Under the pieces are notes generated by a model that made no database searches, was not told the DNA's origin, and saw only the letters and a list, made by a program, of their open reading frames with translations. Position numbers and translations under genes: made by a program. This document shows, one piece after another, positions 47,711 to 57,800 of a DNA stretch of 64,000 nucleotides. The DNA lies in assembly GCF_014841565.1 (NCBI RefSeq), contig NZ_JACYUD010000006.1, forward strand, positions 62,001 to 126,000, given 5' to 3'. How positions within the stretch are numbered: position 1 is the first letter of the stretch; each line of letters begins with the position of its first letter. The stretch comes from Rhizobium sp. CFBP 8762 (GTDB lineage: Bacteria > Pseudomonadota > Alphaproteobacteria > Rhizobiales > Rhizobiaceae).

Positions 47711-47746
47711 GTGCAAATGCTCAATTTTTAGACAGTGAGCTTGCAC
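47711..47746. promoter_or_regulatory. Imperfect dyad in the nnr-glnB spacer
   Basis: GTGCAAATGCTCA (47711-47723) is matched by TGAGCTTGCAC (47736-47746), an inverted repeat with a two-base bulge. It lies about 140-175 bp upstream of the sigma54-type promoter, where an activator such as NtrC would be expected. The sequence does not match the NtrC consensus closely, so its role is open. Confidence 0.35.
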
Positions 47747-47797
47747 ACGGCGCCTGTATTTTAGAAGTGTATTGACGAAAAAAATCTGGAGGAATTG

Positions 47798-47872
47798 ATG
47801 GATTTTTTGCTGCTAGCACCGACAAACCTCAATCTTTCCGCTGTTTCCAGAAATAATTCGGGAACAATTTGA
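47798..47872 (+). CDS. Possible 24-codon small ORF upstream of glnB
   Basis: GGAGG (47788-47792) sits five bases before an ATG that opens a 24-codon frame ending in TGA at 47872. The predicted peptide is MDFLLLAPTNLNLSAV followed by a polar tail. The ribosome binding site is nearly ideal, better than those of most genes in the window. The frame ends 15 bp before the sigma54-type promoter of glnB, so it would only be made from a transcript starting further upstream. It could be a leader peptide, a small protein, or chance. Conservation in relatives is not known to me. Confidence 0.35.
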   Translation: MDFLLLAPTNLNLSAVSRNNSGTI

Positions 47873-47886
47873 CGAAATCACCAAAC

Positions 47887-47901
47887 TGGCACGCTAAGTG
47901 C
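47887..47901 (+). promoter_or_regulatory. Sigma54-type (RpoN) promoter of glnB-glnA
   Basis: TGGCACG-CTAA-GTGC matches the -24/-12 consensus TGGCACG-N4-TTGC with one mismatch. The essential GG (47888-47889) and GC (47900-47901) have correct spacing. It is 60 bp before the glnB start, as expected for nitrogen-regulated glnB in rhizobia. Confidence 0.8.
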
Positions 47902-47924
47902 ATTAATATCGGCAGCGGGTATGA

Positions 47925-48296
<372 letters not shown>

Positions 48297-48299
<3 letters not shown>

Positions 48300-48344
48300 A
48301 GCATTTCCAGTAAAAGCGGGTTCGCTTTTACCTCCGGACAATGC
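48297..48344. repeat. Palindromic intergenic repeat between glnB and glnA
   Basis: An inner perfect hairpin (GTAAAAGCG at 48310-48318 with 48323-48331, loop GGTT) is nested in outer arms GCATT (48301-48305) and AATGC (48340-48344). The TAGAGCATTTCC opening and CCGGACAATGCG end resemble a repeat family common between genes in Brucella and relatives. It could modulate glnA expression relative to glnB. Confidence 0.65.
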
Positions 48345-48409
48345 GTAGATCGAAGTCAAGTCTCCTGAGCATTCAGGAACAACGTCATCTCATACAGGAA
48401 CTGTCTATC

Positions 48410-49819
48410 ATGACGACTGCAAGTGAAATTCTACAGCAAATCAAAGATAACGACGTCAAGTTTGTTGACCTGCGCTTTACCGACCCGAAGGGCAAGCTTC
48501 AGCACGTCACCATGGATGTTGTCTGTGTGGACGAAGACATGTTCGCCGATGGCGTGATGTTTGACGGTTCTTCGATTGGTGGCTGGAAGGCGATCAATGA
48601 ATCCGACATGGTTCTGATGCCGGACGTGGAAACGGCCCATATGGACCCCTTCTTCGCGCAGTCTACAATGGTTCTGCTCTGCGATATTCTGGATCCGGTT
48701 TCCGGCGAAGCTTATAACCGCGACCCGCGCACGACAGCCAAGAAGGCAGAAGCCTACCTTAAGGCTTCCGGCATCGGTGATACCGTGTTCGTAGGTCCTG
48801 AAGCTGAATTCTTCGTTTTCGATGACGTGAAGTACAAGGCTGATCCTTACAACACGGGCTTCAAGCTGGATTGTACCGAACTGCCTTCCAACGACGATAC
48901 CGATTACGACACCGGCAACCTTGGCCACCGCCCCCGCGTCAAGGGCGGTTACTTCCCCGTTCCGCCAATCGACAGCGCTCAGGATATGCGCTCGGAAATG
49001 CTGACCGTTCTGTCTGAAATGGGTGTGACGGTTGAAAAGCACCACCACGAAGTGGCTGCTGCACAGCACGAACTTGGTATCAAGTTTGACGCCCTGACAC
49101 GCAACGCCGACAAGATGCAGATCTATAAGTACGTTGTGCATCAGGTCGCCAATGCCTATGGCAAAACAGCAACCTTCATGCCGAAGCCCATTTTTGGCGA
49201 CAACGGTTCGGGCATGCACGTTCACCTGTCGATCTGGAAAGATGGCAAGCCGACCTTTGCTGGTGACGAATATGCCGGTCTGTCGGAGTCATGCCTGTAC
49301 TTCATCGGCGGCATCATTCGTCACGCCAAGGCGCTCAACGCCTTTACCAACCCTTCGACGAACTCCTACAAGCGTCTCGTGCCCGGCTACGAAGCACCGG
49401 TTCTGCTAGCGTATTCGGCTCGCAACCGCTCGGCATCGTGCCGCATTCCGTTCGGCAGCAACCCGAAAGCAAAGCGCGTTGAAGTCCGCTTCCCGGATCC
49501 AACAGCCAACCCCTATCTCGCTTTCGCTGCCATGCTGATGGCCGGTCTCGATGGTATCAAGAACAAGATCCATCCCGGCAAGGCTATGGACAAGGATCTG
49601 TACGACCTGCCACCAAAGGAACTGAAGAAGATTCCAACGGTTTGCGCCTCGCTGCGTGAAGCACTGGAAAGCGTTGATCGCGACCGCAAGTTTCTGACAG
49701 CTGGCGGCGTATTTGACGACGACCAGATCGATAGCTTCATTGAGCTGAAGATGGCGGAAGTCATGCGCTTCGAAATGACGCCGCACCCCGTCGAGTTCGA
49801 CATGTACTATTCGGTATAA
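48410..49819 (+). CDS. glnA: Glutamine synthetase type I
   Basis: Makes glutamine from glutamate, ammonia and ATP; a dodecamer of 469-residue subunits. Motifs: [10 protein letters not shown] near the N-terminus (the Asp-50-like loop), metal-binding [10 protein letters not shown] and [17 protein letters not shown]-binding [16 protein letters not shown], glutamate-binding NRSASCRIP, and the adenylylation site [10 protein letters not shown] with the regulatory Tyr. Presence of that site indicates control by GlnE. The ATG at 48410 has AGGAA nine bases upstream; upstream frame lies in the repeat. It is cotranscribed with glnB and followed by a strong terminator. Confidence 0.97.
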   Translation: MTTASEILQQIKDNDVKFVDLRFTDPKGKLQHVTMDVVCVDEDMFADGVMFDGSSIGGWKAINESDMVLMPDVETAHMDPFFAQSTMVLLCDILDPVSGEAYNRDPRTTAKKAEAYLKASGIGDTVFVGPEAEFFVFDDVKYKADPYNTGFKLDCTELPSNDDTDYDTGNLGHRPRVKGGYFPVPPIDSAQDMRSEMLTVLSEMGVTVEKHHHEVAAAQHELGIKFDALTRNADKMQIYKYVVHQVANAYGKTATFMPKPIFGDNGSGMHVHLSIWKDGKPTFAGDEYAGLSESCLYFIGGIIRHAKALNAFTNPSTNSYKRLVPGYEAPVLLAYSARNRSASCRIPFGSNPKAKRVEVRFPDPTANPYLAFAAMLMAGLDGIKNKIHPGKAMDKDLYDLPPKELKKIPTVCASLREALESVDRDRKFLTAGGVFDDDQIDSFIELKMAEVMRFEMTPHPVEFDMYYSV

Positions 49820-49840
49820 AATATTCCGATGGATATGTGC

Positions 49841-49868
49841 GAAAGGCGGGACCCATGTCCCGCCTTTC
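49841..49868 (+). terminator. Rho-independent terminator after glnA
   Basis: A perfect 12-bp stem (GAAAGGCGGGAC at 49841-49852 with 49857-49868) and a CCAT loop, followed by GTCGTTT, 21 bp after the glnA stop codon. Confidence 0.88.
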
Positions 49869-49968
49869 GTCGTTTAGAAGTCAGTGAAATTGTCGTGCGG
49901 CTGTCGCAAACGAACTATTGATGTTCGCTCAAAGATCACCACATGATAAGGCGAAAGGAACTGATGCC

Positions 49969-50298
49969 ATGAAACAGAGAGACGCAAAATTTACGATTGG
50001 TCAGGTTGTCCGCCATCGCGTGTTTCCATTTCGGGGCGTTATTTTTGACGTCGATCCCGAATTTGCAAACACCGAGGAATGGTGGAACGCTATCCCTGAA
50101 GAAATCCGTCCGGATCGAAACCAGCCATTCTACCATCTTTTCGCGGAAAATGATGAGTCGGAATACGTAGCCTACGTATCCGAGCAGAATCTGGTGGGCG
50201 ACGACAGTGATATGCCGATGCGCCACAGCCAGGTGGACGCGCTGTTCAGCCCTGCCAACAGCGGCCAGTACAAGCCGAAGGCCGTTTACGCCCATTAG
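49969..50298 (+). CDS. hspQ: Heat shock protein HspQ (YccV-like)
   Basis: A 109-residue HspQ/YccV family protein. In E. coli HspQ binds hemimethylated DNA and is also a specificity enhancer for the Lon protease. Family features are AKFTIGQVVRHRVFPFRGVIFDVDPEFANTEEWW, RPDRNQPFYHLFAEN and EYVAYVSEQNLV. The start at 49969 has AAAGGAA eight bases upstream; the in-frame 17 codons before it are not conserved in character. It is located after glnA but behind a terminator, so it is probably independently transcribed. A palindromic repeat overlaps its stop codon. Confidence 0.93.
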   Translation: MKQRDAKFTIGQVVRHRVFPFRGVIFDVDPEFANTEEWWNAIPEEIRPDRNQPFYHLFAENDESEYVAYVSEQNLVGDDSDMPMRHSQVDALFSPANSGQYKPKAVYAH

Positions 50299-50336
50299 AG
50301 CGCTTTTCGTGCTGATTGAGACAGAACGGCGCTCTA
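50296..50336. repeat. Palindromic intergenic repeat after hspQ
   Basis: Arms TAGAGCGC (50296-50303) and GCGCTCTA (50329-50336) enclose a 25-base centre containing GCTGATTGAGACAGAAC. The form matches a frequent intergenic palindrome of Brucella and Mesorhizobium relatives. The first arm includes the hspQ stop codon, so it may act as its transcript end. Confidence 0.7.
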
Positions 50337-50420
50337 TACATCTATGATTTAAACGTAATCTTATCGATCCTTGCTTCGCGCCGGTCGGATTATGCTCTAG
50401 CCGCAGCAAACAGCAGCTAC

Positions 50421-50450
50421 AAAAAAGCCCGGACAAAGCCGGGCTTTTTT
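50421..50450. terminator. Bidirectional terminator between hspQ and ialB
   Basis: A perfect 12-bp stem (AAAAAAGCCCGG at 50421-50432 with 50439-50450) and a 6-base loop, with T-runs in both directions. It lies 18 bp beyond the ialB stop codon. Confidence 0.92.
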
Positions 50451-50468
50451 AATGAAGTCATTGCCAGC

Positions 50469-51092
50469 TTACTGCTGCTTGGCAGCCTTCTGGGCATCTT
50501 CCAGCTTCTTGCGAGCGTCTTCCGCCTTCTTCTGCATTTCTTCCTGCAGGGCGCGCTGACGCTCTTCCAGCTTCGACTGCTCGATAGGAGCGCCATCAAA
50601 CACGCCGGTGAAGCCATCGAGGGAAATTTTGATTGGGTTCGGCGCACGCTGGAAGTTGACCGAGGTGAACACGACCTCGTTGCCCTTCTTCAATGCAGCA
50701 ATTGTAGCATCTGTCAAAGGAGCTTCCGCTACGCACTTGTCAGGCATACAAACAGCATAATCAAGCTTGGCAGCCTTGCCGCCATTGATCTGCATCTGGA
50801 TACCGGTCTGGATCAGGCGAGCCGAGGGAACCGACACCTGAATGATCTTGCGGTTAACCTTGCCTTCAACGGTGATCAGGCCAACAGCGGTGACAAGCTG
50901 ACCATTGTTTGCGGTCAACAGGTTCTGGACGATGCAGACATCGTTATCTTCCTGCTTGGTGCAAACCTTGAACCAACCCTGACGCGGGGCTCCGGCGGGA
51001 GCCTGAGCGAATGCCGGTGCGGTTGCGCTTGCAAACGAAAGCGCCAAAGCCGACAGCGCAGCCCGATTTGCAATTTTTGACGTGAAGATCAT
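50469..51092 (-). CDS. Invasion-associated locus B (IalB) family protein
   Basis: A 207-residue exported protein of the IalB family, named for a Bartonella protein needed for erythrocyte entry but found widely in free-living Rhizobiales, so it is not evidence of pathogenicity. The signal peptide ends near residue 29 (PAFA). The beta-rich IalB domain (about 35-160) has two conserved Cys pairs (VCTKQEDNDVCIV and VCMPDKCVAE), likely disulfides. The last 45 residues form a charged coiled coil (SKLEERQRALQEEMQKKAED). The ATG at 51092 is preceded by AGGAG at a rather long 12-base spacing. Confidence 0.88.
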   Translation of the reverse strand: MIFTSKIANRAALSALALSFASATAPAFAQAPAGAPRQGWFKVCTKQEDNDVCIVQNLLTANNGQLVTAVGLITVEGKVNRKIIQVSVPSARLIQTGIQMQINGGKAAKLDYAVCMPDKCVAEAPLTDATIAALKKGNEVVFTSVNFQRAPNPIKISLDGFTGVFDGAPIEQSKLEERQRALQEEMQKKAEDARKKLEDAQKAAKQQ

Positions 51093-51332
51093 AACGATGT
51101 CTATCTCCTGAATTCGTTTTGTCAAAGCGACCGGTCGCCGCCCACAGTGAATGGTCTGCCGTACGCTCTCCTGTGGGCCAATTGAGGCAATTGCATGGCC
51201 CGCGTCGTTGCACGTTTGTTACAATGACGAAGGGCTTATATCCAGACCCTTGGCTCATTTTTTCCATTCTTCATTCTTATTTTCCTGTCATAACGCCGTT
51301 GCATCATGGTGAAAGACGGTAAGGAGAAGCGG

Positions 51333-53144
51333 GTGAGAGCATATCTATTGGCGATTGTGGCGATCGTGACAGGGTTTGCACCGTCGGTTTCGTCGGCGCA
51401 GCCGGTTCATGGGCTGGCCATGCATGGACAACCCGCCCTGCCCGCCGATTTCAAACACTTTCCTTACGTCAATCCAAACGTCAAAAAGGGCGGTAAAATT
51501 GCCTACGGCGTCATTGGCACGTTCGATAGCCTCAACCCGTTCGTTCTCAAAAGCATGCGCACCACCGCGCGCGGCATGTGGGACCCGGAATATGGCAATC
51601 TTGTTTTTGAATCGCTGATGCAGCGCTCCCGGGATGAGCCCTTCACCATGTACGGCTTGCTGGCGCAGTCCATTGAAACCGACGAGACGCGCAGCTTCAT
51701 ACAGTTCAACCTCAACCCAGAGGCACACTGGTCGGACGGCCAGCCGGTGACGGCAGAGGACGTTCTGTTCAGCTTCAGTTTACTTGCAGAAAAAGGCCGC
51801 GCTCCTTTCAGCACGCGCCTGTCCAAAGTGGAGCGTATGGAAAAGATTGGTGAGCGCAGTGTGCGGTTCACATTCAAACCGGACGCAGACCGGGAATATC
51901 CGATGCTTCTGGCACTGTCACCGATCCTTCCCAAACATGCCACCAATGTCGAGAGCTTCGACCAATCGACGCTGACCCCGCCTGTTGGCTCCGGACCGTA
52001 CCGGGTGGGCACTATCCGGCAGGGGGAAAAGATTACCTACGTTCGGGACCCGAACTACTGGGGCTGGACCATTCCTTCCAAGGTGGGTCAGGACAATTAC
52101 GACGAGATTTCCGTTGAATATTTCCTCCAGGAAACGTCGTTGTTTGAAGCGTTCAAAAAGGGTGACATTGATGTTTTTCCGGAAGGAAGCCCCAACAAAT
52201 GGGCGCGCAGTTACGATTTTCCTGCGGTTAAATCCGGTGAGGTGATCCGAGAGACGTTCACGCCAAAGACGCCATCCGGCATGTTCGGTTTCGTCTTCAA
52301 CACGCGCCAATCCATGTTCAGCAACGTGAATTTGCGGCGCGGTCTTTCACTGGTTTTTGATTTTGAATGGGTCAACCGCAATCTGTATGCAGGCGCGTAC
52401 AAGCGAACCGAAAGCTACTGGCAGAACTCGGACCTGTCATCCCTCGGCATGCCTGCCGACGAGGCCGAGCGAATGTTACTCGGTCCGGCAACGGCAAAAG
52501 TGGTGCCGTCCATACTGGATGGATCCTACCGCATGCCTGTCAGCGATGGCTCCGGGCGGGATCGAAAAATTTTGCGCCAGGCTGTCGACCTGATGAAGGA
52601 CGCGGGATTTACGATTCAAAACGGCGTGATGGCGGATGCGGCTGGTAAGCCGCTCGCCTTTGAAATCCTGACGCAGAACGAGGGTCAGGAGAAACTTGCA
52701 CTCGCCTACAAACGTTTTCTGGCCGCACTTGGCATTGCCGTTTCGGTGCGCACTGTGGATGACAGCCAGTATCAAAGTCGCAGCCAATCCTTTGATTATG
52801 ATGTGATCCTGCGTTCCTTTCCATCATCCTTATCCCCGGGCATGGAACAGATGTCGCGCTGGAGTTCGCAAGCACGGGATCGTTCGGGCAGCGAAAACTT
52901 TGCCGGCGTAGCCGATGCCGACACGGACCGGATGATCAACGCGCTGTTGCAGGCCAGGACGCCTGAAGAATTCCGCACTGCCGTACGCGCCCATGACCGG
53001 CTACTGTTGTCCGGTAGCTATGTCGTGCCACTCTATCATTTGGGCGAACAATGGGTGGCCCGCCACAAACATATTGGCCATCCCGCGCAAATGCCCCTAT
53101 ACGGATACACCCTGCCGACCTGGTGGGATGAACGCGCGCAGTGA
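51333..53144 (+). CDS. Family 5 extracellular solute-binding protein (peptide/YejA-like)
   Basis: A 603-residue periplasmic oligopeptide-type binding protein. The signal peptide (MRAYLLAIVAIVTGFAPSVSSA) is cleaved near residue 22. HGLAMHGQPALPADFKHFPYVNPNVKKGG is the start typical of YejA-like proteins, then LNPFVLKSM and HWSDGQPVTAEDVLFSF (family 5 signature). It probably binds peptides for an ABC importer. The GTG at 51333 is chosen because AAGGAG lies six bases upstream; an ATG nine codons earlier has no ribosome binding site. No permease or ATPase genes are adjacent; downstream is the FrnE-like gene 16 bp away. Confidence 0.92.
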   Translation: MRAYLLAIVAIVTGFAPSVSSAQPVHGLAMHGQPALPADFKHFPYVNPNVKKGGKIAYGVIGTFDSLNPFVLKSMRTTARGMWDPEYGNLVFESLMQRSRDEPFTMYGLLAQSIETDETRSFIQFNLNPEAHWSDGQPVTAEDVLFSFSLLAEKGRAPFSTRLSKVERMEKIGERSVRFTFKPDADREYPMLLALSPILPKHATNVESFDQSTLTPPVGSGPYRVGTIRQGEKITYVRDPNYWGWTIPSKVGQDNYDEISVEYFLQETSLFEAFKKGDIDVFPEGSPNKWARSYDFPAVKSGEVIRETFTPKTPSGMFGFVFNTRQSMFSNVNLRRGLSLVFDFEWVNRNLYAGAYKRTESYWQNSDLSSLGMPADEAERMLLGPATAKVVPSILDGSYRMPVSDGSGRDRKILRQAVDLMKDAGFTIQNGVMADAAGKPLAFEILTQNEGQEKLALAYKRFLAALGIAVSVRTVDDSQYQSRSQSFDYDVILRSFPSSLSPGMEQMSRWSSQARDRSGSENFAGVADADTDRMINALLQARTPEEFRTAVRAHDRLLLSGSYVVPLYHLGEQWVARHKHIGHPAQMPLYGYTLPTWWDERAQ

Positions 53145-53160
53145 AATTCAGGACAACACC

Positions 53161-53814
53161 ATGCATTCCATCAATATCGATATTGTTTCCGATGTTGTCT
53201 GTCCCTGGTGCTATCTTGGCCGCGCCCGCCTGATAGCCGCGCTGAATATCCTTAGGGATGACGTGGCCGCTCATGTCGTCTGGCGTCCGTATCAGTTAAA
53301 CCCGGACATTCCCGTGAACGGCGTAGACCATAAGCGCCATCTGGCCGACAAGCTCGGCGGCGCGGATGCCGTGAAGGCGGCGCATGATCGGCTGACCGCG
53401 CTGGGGCGGGAAGATGGTATTGCATTTCATTTCGATGCCATAAAGCTTAGCCCCAATACGCTGGACTGCCACCGGCTGATTCTGTGGGCCGGGATCGAAG
53501 ACAATGCCATGCACAACGACATGGTTGGACGCCTGTTCAAAGCGTATTTCGAGAATGGACAGGATCTGACGGATCGTGGTGTGCTGGTTGACCTCGCCGA
53601 GGCGGCTGGTCTGGACCGGGCCTTGACCGAGCGACTGCTGTCAACCGACGCTGATTGTGATACTGTTCACAAGGAAATTGATGCGGCGCGTCAAATGGGG
53701 ATAACGGGCGTTCCCTGCTTTATTCTGGCCGATAAATATGCGGTGTCCGGCGCGCAGCCAACTGCGGTGCTGGTGAACGCAATCCGCCAGATCACCACCG
53801 AACTTTCATCATAA
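53161..53814 (+). CDS. DsbA family oxidoreductase (FrnE-like)
   Basis: A 217-residue cytosolic thioredoxin-fold protein of the FrnE branch of DsbA. The active site is C14-P-W-C17 in DVVCPWCYLGR, and the cis-Pro loop is GITGVPCFIL with an additional Cys directly after the Pro, as often seen in FrnE. It lacks a signal peptide, unlike DsbA. FrnE-like proteins are disulfide isomerases or oxidoreductases, and FrnE of Deinococcus aids stress tolerance. It starts 16 bp after the solute-binding protein gene and is probably cotranscribed with it. Confidence 0.9.
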   Translation: MHSINIDIVSDVVCPWCYLGRARLIAALNILRDDVAAHVVWRPYQLNPDIPVNGVDHKRHLADKLGGADAVKAAHDRLTALGREDGIAFHFDAIKLSPNTLDCHRLILWAGIEDNAMHNDMVGRLFKAYFENGQDLTDRGVLVDLAEAAGLDRALTERLLSTDADCDTVHKEIDAARQMGITGVPCFILADKYAVSGAQPTAVLVNAIRQITTELSS

Positions 53815-53884
53815 TCGCCCTGTAGGAACGGGTTCGGCGTCTTCATGCCGGTCCCTCGTTCAGCCTCAGTTACAGAAAATTGCA

Positions 53885-54814
53885 ATGACATCTTCCGCTC
53901 GTCCACTCAAAGGCATTTTGTTGGCCTTTGCATCCTATGCCGTATTTGCCTGGAGCGACGCCTCCATCAAGATGCTTGAAGGCACACTCGATCACTTCGA
54001 AGTCGCGTTCTTTGGTGCATTCTTTGGATTGTTCGCGCTGCCGTTCGTCAAACGCAAGGGAGACCGCTGGCGCGATATTATCACAACCACCAACCGTCCC
54101 TTATGGCTGATGCGCTTCTGTTCGTCGGGTTTCGGCGCGGTGGGCAGCGTGGTTGCGTTCACGCATCTGTCCATGGCAGAGGCGTTCGCGCTGATCTTTC
54201 TGCTTCCGTCCTTCGTGACAATCCTGTCTGTTGTTTTTCTGAAAGAGGATGTGCGCTTGCAGCGCTGGGCAGCCGTGATCATCGGTTTTATCGGCGTCAT
54301 GATTGTGCTGCGCCCGGGTTTCCGGGAGCTATCCATCGGGCATCTCGGCGCAGTGGTGGGCGGCTTGAGCGGCGCAATTTCCATCGTGATTTTTCGCGCC
54401 ATGGGGCCAACTGAAAAGCGGATTTCACTCTATGGCGCTGGCGTTGTCGGCTGGCTATGCCTTGCAGGCGTTCTGATGCTGGCAAACTTCCAGTGGCCAA
54501 CCCCTATCCAGTGGTTGTGGCTGGCCAGTTACGGGCTGCTTGCCGCCGTCGCGGGCGTGCTTCTCATGGCCGCCACCCGGCACGCACCCGCCACCTATAT
54601 CGGCCCGCCACAATATAGCCAGATGGTATGGGCCATCGGCTTTGGCTATCTCGTCTTCGGGGATACGGTCGATCTGCCGATGCTGATCGGAATTGTGCTG
54701 ATCATCTTCTCCGGGCTGATTACGCTGATGCGTGAAAAGCAGCGCGGCGTGGCTCTGCCGCCGTCGCTCGCCCCAGCAGACCCTCAAGCGGGCTTGGCGG
54801 GCCTGCCGGAATAA
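53885..54814 (+). CDS. EamA family (DMT) transporter
   Basis: A 309-residue inner-membrane transporter with two EamA repeats and about ten helices. It opens LKGILLAFASYAVFAWSDASIKMLEG. The second repeat begins GAVVGGLSGAISIVIFRAMGP. The C-terminal tail of about 30 residues is polar and cytosolic. It resembles S-adenosylmethionine or riboflavin-type DMT exporters in layout, but the substrate cannot be assigned. It follows the FrnE-like gene by 70 bp on the same strand and ends at a strong hairpin shared with mfd. Confidence 0.88.
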   Translation: MTSSARPLKGILLAFASYAVFAWSDASIKMLEGTLDHFEVAFFGAFFGLFALPFVKRKGDRWRDIITTTNRPLWLMRFCSSGFGAVGSVVAFTHLSMAEAFALIFLLPSFVTILSVVFLKEDVRLQRWAAVIIGFIGVMIVLRPGFRELSIGHLGAVVGGLSGAISIVIFRAMGPTEKRISLYGAGVVGWLCLAGVLMLANFQWPTPIQWLWLASYGLLAAVAGVLLMAATRHAPATYIGPPQYSQMVWAIGFGYLVFGDTVDLPMLIGIVLIIFSGLITLMREKQRGVALPPSLAPADPQAGLAGLPE

Positions 54815-54824
54815 GCTGTCTCGA

Positions 54825-54857
54825 GAGAGGCTGCGGGTCTGAAACCCGCAGCCTCTC
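54825..54857. terminator. Hairpin between the EamA gene and mfd
   Basis: A perfect 14-bp GC-rich stem (54825-54838 with 54844-54857) and a 5-base loop in the 45-bp convergent spacer. No T-run is present on either side, but the stem is the strongest of the window by length. Confidence 0.8.
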
Positions 54858-54859
54858 GC

Positions 54860-57800
54860 TCAACTCTCGCTCGCAATTTTTGCAAGCTGTGTCATGACCA
54901 TGGCTGCTCCAGCCAGACGCTTTTCGGGCGTCGGCAAATCACGGCTGAAAAACAGGCTCTGGTCGGGACGCACCTTCGCCATCGTTCCCTGCTTGGACAT
55001 GAAGCCAACCAGACCCACGGGATTTGGGAATTGCTTGTGACGCAGTTGCACGACCACGCCCTTCGGCCCCGCATCCAGCTTCTCGACATTCGCCGTCCGG
55101 CACAGAGCCTTGACGAACACGATCTTGAGAAGATGCTGGACTTCGATCGGCAGCGGACCGAAGCGGTCAATCATTTCAGCGCCAAAGGCGTCGATATCCG
55201 CGGCATCCGTAATTTCGCCAAGGCGGCGATACAGTCCGAGCCGCAAATGCAAATCCGGCACATATTCATCCGGTATCATGACCGGTGTGCCCACAGAAAT
55301 CTGTGGTGACCAGCCGGTATCGCGCACCTCCTCATCGCCCTTCATTTCGGCTACGGCCTCTTCCAGCATCTGCTGGTAAAGTTCGAAACCGACCTCCTTG
55401 ATATGCCCGGATTGCTCATCGCCAAGCAGATTGCCCGCTCCGCGCAAGTCCAGATCATGGCTGGCCAACTGGAAGCCTGCACCGAGCGTGTCCAGTGACT
55501 GCAACACCTTCAACCGGCGCTCCGCCATCGTCGTCAGCGTCTTGTTGGCGGGCAGTGTGAACAGCGCAAAGGCGCGCACCTTGGAACGACCGACACGACC
55601 GCGAAGCTGGTACAACTGGGCTAGACCAAACATATCCGCACGGTGAACGATCAACGTATTAGCACGCGGAACATCCAACCCGGACTCCACGATGGTTGTT
55701 GACAACAGCACATCATACTGGCCGTCGTAGAAGGCGTTCATGATGTCTTCAAGTTCAGTCGCCGGCATCTGTCCGTGCGCCACGGCAACCTTCAACTCCG
55801 GCACGTCGCTGCGCAAGAAATCCTGAATATCGGCCAAATCAGCGAGGCGCGGGCAGACGTAAAAACTCTGCCCGCCGCGATAATGCTCACGCATCAGCGT
55901 TTCGCGGATCACCAGCGGGTCAAACGGTGAGATAAACGTGCGCACCGCCATGCGGTCCACCGGCGGGGTCGTGATCAACGACAGTTCCCGCACCCCGGTC
56001 AGCGCCAGTTGGAGCGTGCGCGGAATGGGCGTTGCCGACAGCGTCAACACATGCACATCCGATTTCAGCTCTTTCAGCCGCTCCTTGTGCTTCACACCAA
56101 AATGCTGTTCCTCATCGATGATCAGCAGGCCAAGGTTGGCGAAGTTGATGGATGAACCCAGCAGAGCATGGGTGCCGACAACAATATCCGTCTTGCCATC
56201 CGCCACTTCCTTCTTCGTCAGTGCCAGTTCCTTCGAGCCAACCAGACGAGAGGCCTGCGCCAAACGAATGGGCAGCCCACGAAAACGCTCGTTAAACGTT
56301 TTGAAGTGCTGGCGGGCGAGAAGGGTGGTCGGAACCACGACCGCAACCTGCACGCCGTTCATGGCTGCGATGAATGCGGCGCGAAGCGCTACTTCTGTCT
56401 TTCCAAACCCGACATCGCCGCAGACCAGACGATCCATTGGGCGACCCGCGCCCAGATCATCCCGCACCGCTTCGATAGAGTTCAGCTGATCCTCGGTCTC
56501 GTCATAGGGGAAACGGGCCGCAAATTCATCATACACACCCTCCGGCGTGGTCAAGACCGGCGCGTGGCGCGTGGTGCGTTCGGCTGCAATACGAATAAGA
56601 CCGCCAGCCATATCCAGAAGGCGCTTTTTGAGCTTGGCCTTGCGGGCCTGCCAGGCAACGCCCCCAAGTTTGTCCAGCGCTGCATCGGAGGCTTCGGAAC
56701 CGTAGCGGGACAACAGCTCGATGTTTTCAACGGGAAGAAACAGCTTGGCATTGTCGGCATAGACAAGCTCCAGACAGGCATGCGGCGCGCCGGCCGCTTC
56801 GATGGTGCGCAAGCCCACGAAGCGACCGATACCGTGTTCGGCATGAACGACGATGCTGCCCTCATCAAGTCCGGCAACTTCGGCGATGAAGTCCGCGCCA
56901 CGCTTGCGCCGTTTGGAGCGGCGCACCATACGGTCGCCGAGAATATCCTGTTCACCGATAAAGACGAGGTTTCCAGTCTCAAAGCCGCTTTCAAGGCTTA
57001 GAACCGTGGCCGCCGCCTCGCCGGGTTTCAGGCTGTTCAGTTCGGAAAATGCCTTGATCGACTTGATATTGCCGAGCCCATGCTCGGCCAAAACCTGCAA
57101 CAACCGGTCCAGCGAGCCTTCGCTCCAGCCGGAGATGACGACCTTGGACCCCTTGGAGCGGCGCTCCGCAATATGCTTGACGGCCTCGTCAAAGACATTG
57201 ACGCGCTCGCCTTCCGCCTGCGCTTCGTTGGAGGCCTTCGCCCAGCGAGGACCTTGGGAAGCGCGGATGTTGACGACGTGCCGTGATGCCCCGCCCTGCT
57301 CGGTAAACGGCGATAGGCGGATGGCGTTGGCGGATGTCAGTGCCGCCTGAAACGCATCGGTCGAAAGGTAGAGTTCATCCGGCGGCACCGGCTTGTAGGG
57401 TGTACCCTGCGTGGACTGCCCCTTGGCCGGCACATTGGAGCTCTGGCGTGCTTCATAGTAGTCTTGCACGAGCTTTGAACGCTCGGACGCGGCTTCGCGC
57501 GTCATGTGGTCGGTCACGATCCGGAAGTCTGACAGATAATCGAAGACGGTTTCCAGCCCATCGTAAAACAGGGGCAGCCAGTGTTCCATTCCGGCGTAGC
57601 GGCGTCCTTCGGACACGGCCTGATACAGCGCATCGTCCCGCGTTGCCGCGCCAAACATGGCGAGATAGCGCGTGCGGAAATGGCTGATGGTCTCCGGCGT
57701 CAGCGACACTTCGCTCATGGGGTTGAGATCGAGCGAACGCGCCTGCCCCGTTGTCCGCTGGCTTGCAGCATCAAATGACCGAATGGTTTCCAGCGTATCG

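Noticed and set aside
50469-51092. IalB as evidence for a pathogen
   Set aside because: IalB-family proteins are common in non-pathogenic Rhizobiales, so the name alone does not show virulence.
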